64,000 nucleotides of DNA, from positions 3,419,001-3,483,000 of the forward strand of contig NZ_CP023777.1 of NCBI RefSeq assembly GCF_002557795.1. The letters are read 5' to 3'. Under the pieces are notes generated by a model that saw nothing but the letters and a program-made list of their open reading frames with translations, was not told the origin of the DNA and did no database searches. The DNA is from Chitinophaga caeni (GTDB lineage: Bacteria > Bacteroidota > Bacteroidia > Chitinophagales > Chitinophagaceae). The stretch's first letter is position 1; each line of letters begins with the position of its first letter. Of the stretch, positions 61,073 to 64,000 are shown in pieces. Position numbers and translations under genes: made by a program.

Positions 61073-61186
61073 TAATAAGCTATCTATTCTATCCTGATGA
61101 AAACCCTATACCTGCTTTAACAACCGGATTTTATCCGTTTGTTAATCCCAAAACCAAATTAAAATGATCGTAAACTGAATCATGAT

Positions 61187-62134
61187 ATGCTAAAGAATTA
61201 CGTCCAATTATTATCATGCCTGCTTTTACCCGGTTTTGTATTGGCACAATCGGCAGGGAAGCAACAAGAGGATCGCGAGGCGATTAAAAATATGTGCGGC
61301 TGCATGGAGGTTAGCTTTGAATATGCCGAAACATTTCCTTCGGATACTAATTATAGCCCGAAAGGGTATCATAAAATCGATGGTGCAATAGAATATGTTG
61401 CATTAGTGAAAGATGAAATGAATCATATCATCCTGCAACATTTACTGATTGCCGGCGGTGGTGTGATCAAACATTGGACGGAAGATTGGATTTACCAAGG
61501 CCGGCAATTGTTGCGATATGATAAAGACCAACAATGGGTTCCTGTTCAATTGCCGGTCAGCTCCGTTTCCGGACAATGGACTCAAAAGGTTTACGGCGTT
61601 GACGATGAGCCGCGTTACGAAGGAACGGCTACCTGGGTGCATACCGATGGAAGGCATTATTGGGAAGCTACCAGCGATGCGCCTTTGCCGAGAAGAGAAT
61701 ACACAACCCGCAATGACTATAACGTGATGAGGAGAACGAACCACCATGAAATCACCGGCTCCGGTTCCGTGCATGAGCAGGATAATCTTAAGATTGTGAG
61801 AGCCGCCGGGAAAGATTCTGTCATCGTAAAAGAGAAAGGCTTGAATACTTATAAAAGAGTTGATGATGCACATTGTGAAAAGGCCATAGCTTGGTGGAAA
61901 CAGCATCAAGAATTTTGGGCCAAGGTGCGGGAAGCCTGGCAAGGTATATATGCTCAAAACAAAACCTTGCAATTGCAAAAGCAATACAAGGGTCAATCAT
62001 TATACAAAACGATGCTTGACTTGGAAAGGCAGGCATTCGAAAATACTATAAGGGGAAAAGCATTGGATGAAGCGATCCAAACGACATTGCAACATTTTAC
62101 TTCATTAACAAACGATTTATCTATCAAGCGATAA
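61187..62134 (+). CDS. DUF6607-family exported protein
   Basis: A 315-aa protein with a signal peptide ending in V-L-A-Q and the family start I-K-N-M-C-G-C-M-E-V-S-F-E-Y-A-E-T-F. Other family words are H-W-T-E-D-W-I-Y-Q-G near 100 and R-R-E-Y-T-T-R-N-D-Y-N near 172. Function is unknown. DUF6607 genes often accompany HmuY and TonB-receptor genes in Bacteroidota, so a link to heme or iron uptake is inferred from the neighbour at 60488. A terminator follows. Confidence 0.88.
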   Translation: MLKNYVQLLSCLLLPGFVLAQSAGKQQEDREAIKNMCGCMEVSFEYAETFPSDTNYSPKGYHKIDGAIEYVALVKDEMNHIILQHLLIAGGGVIKHWTEDWIYQGRQLLRYDKDQQWVPVQLPVSSVSGQWTQKVYGVDDEPRYEGTATWVHTDGRHYWEATSDAPLPRREYTTRNDYNVMRRTNHHEITGSGSVHEQDNLKIVRAAGKDSVIVKEKGLNTYKRVDDAHCEKAIAWWKQHQEFWAKVREAWQGIYAQNKTLQLQKQYKGQSLYKTMLDLERQAFENTIRGKALDEAIQTTLQHFTSLTNDLSIKR

Positions 62135-62155
62135 TTGAGTTGGACGTACCAAACC

Positions 62156-62186
62156 ACCACGGCTAATCTTGGCCGTGGTATTTTTT
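62156..62186 (+). terminator. terminator of the DUF6607 gene
   Basis: An 8-bp stem, ACCACGGC (62156-62163) with GCCGTGGT (62172-62179), then a T-run. Confidence 0.88.
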
Positions 62187-62200
62187 CAAGCAAAAGCTAA

Positions 62201-62226
62201 AAAGCCGCCATAGGAATGGTGGCTTT
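62201..62226 (-). terminator. terminator-like hairpin on the minus strand
   Basis: AAAGCCGCCA (62201-62210) pairs with TGGTGGCTTT (62217-62226), with one G-T pair. Read on the minus strand it ends in T-rich sequence, so it could stop a transcript coming from prfC or from the structured region. Confidence 0.6.
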
Positions 62227-62538
62227 CGGTTCTGTTATTTGTTCGGTTTCCCCTTGATGGTTCGAGCTTCCCAGCTCGGCTCCACGGTCAATTGAGGAAC
62301 TTCACAATTGTACCGTAAAGGAAGCGGTACTTACTTCTTGCACCGCGAACTGCCATTTGTTGGATCCCTAATGTTGCCGAACAGGCTGTTCTACCAGTAG
62401 AACCTGGCGCCATATGGGAGTCCGAACAGGGAAGATCGAACTAGCGAGGGCTTCCGGTTGTTTTCAGTATAAAATTCGAAAGTCAAACACCCAAACACGG
62501 AAAGCCAGGTTTCGAACCCCGTGCATTTAAGATGATTA

Positions 62539-64000
62539 TTACTTATGTATCTCGGAACTAAAATGGAATTCGATATCCGGGTTGTTGCTGCGTTCCGTAT
62601 TCAAATACCATTCGGATTGAGCGAGGTAAACCAGGTGTCCATCTTTATCTTCCACGATATTTTGACCCTTGAAGCGGATAAAATCTTCAATTTTTTGCTT
62701 ATCGCCGGTAATCCAGCAAGCTTTATAGAAAGGCAAAGTATTAAATTGGCAGGCCGCGCCATATTCTTGTAGCAACCTGTACTGAATTACTTCGAACTGG
62801 AGATCACCGACGCAACCGATGATTTTACGGTTACCATTGTGTTGGGTAAATAACTGCGCCACGCCTTCATCTGTTAATTGGCGGATACCTTTTTCCAGTT
62901 GCTTGGTCTTCATCGGGTCTTTATTGACCAACTCCTTGAATAATTCAGGGGAGAAGCTCGGGATGCCGGTAAAGAAGAGTTCTTCCCCTTCGGTTAAGGT
63001 ATCTCCGATTTTGAAGTTGCCGGTATCAAACAAACCAACAACATCGCCCGGGTAAGCATCATCCACGATATTTTTCTCGCGTGCCATGAAGGTATAAGGG
63101 TTGCTGAAACGCATGTCCTTATCTAAACGTACATGGTGGTAAAATTTATTACGCTCAAATTTCCCGGAACAGATCCGCAGGAATGCAATCCTGTCACGGT
63201 GACGGGGATCGAGGTTCGCGTGAATCTTGAAAATGAACCCGGTGAATTTATCTTCATAAGGATCAATATCCCTTGTGCTGGCAGGGCGTGGTTTAGGTAG
63301 GGGAGCGATTTCCACGAAAGTGTCTAACAGGTCTTTTACACCGAAGTTGTTCACGGCGCTACCGAAGAAAACGGGAGCCAATTTACCCTCCAGGTAAGGT
63401 TCTTTTTCAAAAGGATCGTACACCCCTTCAATCAATTCTACATCGCTTCTCAATTGATCCGCATCTTTTTCATTGAAATTCTCATCAACGAAACTGCTGC
63501 TTAAATCTTTCAGCGGAACGATGTCATCGTCCGTAGCTTTTTTATTGGGGGAGAAGGAAACGTAACTTTTGTTATACAAATTATATACACCTCTAAAGTC
63601 CTTACCCATATTGATCGGCCAACTTAAGGGTCTTACCCTGATGGACAATTTTTCTTCCAACTCATCTAACAAATCGAAAGGCATCTTACCATCGCGATCC
63701 ATCTTGTTGACGAAGATGATTACGGGCGTGTCGCGCATGCGGCACACTTCCATCAAGCGCTCGGTCTGTTCTTCCACGCCTTTTACGCAGTCGATCACCA
63801 ATACAACGGAGTCTACCGCGGTTAAGGTGCGGTAAGTATCCTCGGCAAAGTCCTTGTGACCGGGGGTATCTAGCAAATTCACGATCGTGTCGCGGTAATC
63901 GAAACTCATTACGGAAGTGGCAACAGAGATACCTCTTTGGCGTTCGATCTCCATGAAATCCGATGTTGTATGTTTCTTAATCTTGTTGCTCTTTACCGCC
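62539..64000 (-). CDS. prfC: peptide chain release factor 3 (5' end outside the window)
   Basis: Reading frame open to the window edge, about 486 C-terminal residues of RF3, a GTPase that recycles RF1/RF2 during termination. The upstream codons read [19 protein letters not shown], the classic RF3 region before switch I, so Met 63954 is internal. The G motifs visible are D-T-P-G-H-K-D-F (G3) and N-K-M-D-R-D-G (G4). The C-terminal RF3 domain includes [13 protein letters not shown] wording. The end reads [10 protein letters not shown]. It appears monocistronic, with a structured 3' region behind it. Confidence 0.96.
   Translation of the reverse strand, partial: AVKSNKIKKHTTSDFMEIERQRGISVATSVMSFDYRDTIVNLLDTPGHKDFAEDTYRTLTAVDSVVLVIDCVKGVEEQTERLMEVCRMRDTPVIIFVNKMDRDGKMPFDLLDELEEKLSIRVRPLSWPINMGKDFRGVYNLYNKSYVSFSPNKKATDDDIVPLKDLSSSFVDENFNEKDADQLRSDVELIEGVYDPFEKEPYLEGKLAPVFFGSAVNNFGVKDLLDTFVEIAPLPKPRPASTRDIDPYEDKFTGFIFKIHANLDPRHRDRIAFLRICSGKFERNKFYHHVRLDKDMRFSNPYTFMAREKNIVDDAYPGDVVGLFDTGNFKIGDTLTEGEELFFTGIPSFSPELFKELVNKDPMKTKQLEKGIRQLTDEGVAQLFTQHNGNRKIIGCVGDLQFEVIQYRLLQEYGAACQFNTLPFYKACWITGDKQKIEDFIRFKGQNIVEDKDGHLVYLAQSEWYLNTERSNNPDIEFHFSSEIHK

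Larger units (their letters stand above)
62135..62538. other. 404-bp region between convergent genes, structured
   Basis: Two terminators (62156-62186 and 62201-62226) are followed by about 310 bp without a coding frame of note. It is dense in hairpins: CGAGC/GCTCG (62263-62278), ACGGT-CAATTG/CAATTG-T-ACCGT (62284-62316), GTACCG/CGGTAC (62310-62330) and GTTCTAC-CA-GTAGAAC (62388-62403). It may be the 3' end of the prfC transcript, an RNA gene, or a decayed repeat. Confidence 0.5.

Noticed and set aside
62227..62480. Possible tmRNA, RNase P RNA or 6S RNA in the structured stretch
   Set aside because: None of the conserved core words of those RNAs was recognised on either strand; left as an unassigned structured region.
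62505..62525. tRNA-like T-arm (GGTTTCGAACCCC) near the prfC end, and a second at 62258-62280
   Set aside because: No acceptor stem, anticodon arm or D arm could be placed around either; they are isolated palindromic words.

Overview
The window comes from a Bacteroidota chromosome, most likely the Chitinophagaceae (Chitinophaga-like). The evidence is a PorP/SprF-family protein and a type IX secretion (T9SS) C-terminal sorting domain, lipobox and Ala-Gln signal peptides, DUF6089/DUF6600/DUF6607/HmuY-type envelope proteins, menaquinone synthesis by the futalosine route, and repeated Bacteroidota promoter words of the form TAnnTTTG just before genes. No prophage, insertion sequence, CRISPR array, tRNA or rRNA was seen. 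Family assignments rest on motifs read by eye; no database search was run.

Layout. 1-2.6 kb: the 3' end of a GH95-like glycosidase, then an alpha/beta hydrolase followed by an AraC-type regulator. 2.6-6.6 kb: an OmpR-type response regulator and histidine kinase (4-bp overlap), then an LTA-synthase-type membrane sulfatase; the same 11-bp-period direct repeat lies before the regulator and before the sulfatase. 7-9.6 kb: a PorP/SprF protein and a TPR/PD40-repeat protein. 9.8-12.2 kb: an AsmA-like protein (minus). 12.5-16.1 kb: a DEAD-box helicase, a DbpA-like helicase with a DEFD box, and a YheT-type hydrolase. 16.4-23 kb: a DUF6600 protein, a thioesterase, two small membrane proteins, purB, mqnA, a Rossmann reductase and a TlpA-like thioredoxin. 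23-27.5 kb: an M1 peptidase, a peptide-binding lipoprotein and a polysaccharide deacetylase.

27.8-33.4 kb is one giant gene (1846 aa): esterase, two PKD-like repeats, a beta-helix region, nine more PKD-like repeats and a T9SS sorting tail, preceded by a 120-bp tract with only about 9% G+C. 33.5-38.6 kb: a membrane protein, a class-C-beta-lactamase-fold serine hydrolase, a SUKH (SMI1/KNR4) protein, a small DUF1328 membrane protein and a saccharopine-dehydrogenase-like protein. 39-43 kb: gyrA, an 86-bp inverted-repeat element and a TPR protein. 43.2-51.7 kb: a lipoprotein hydrolase flanked by degenerate short repeats, and a tamB/BamA-like outer-membrane assembly pair. 52-56.4 kb: an NAD(P)-binding oxidoreductase, an FMN glutamate-synthase-like protein, a GNAT protein and a DUF6089 outer-membrane protein with a LexA-box-like palindrome upstream. 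56.6-57.5 kb: a Xre/MbcA-RES toxin-antitoxin pair with two copies of an operator-like palindrome 21 bp apart. 57.7-64 kb: a His-rich secreted peptide, an MqnL-like UbiD decarboxylase, a HmuY-like lipoprotein with a DUF6607 protein, and prfC (cut by the window end).

Themes. Much of the content is envelope biology: outer-membrane assembly, secretion, surface polysaccharide and heme/iron-type capture. The most interesting unexplained material is non-coding: the shared direct repeat of the two-component system, the toxin-antitoxin operator pair, the element after gyrA, and two structured intergenic stretches (about 60.14-60.49 kb and 62.23-62.54 kb) that could hold RNAs. In three genes a promoter or a terminator lies inside the longest reading frame and shows that translation starts further downstream.
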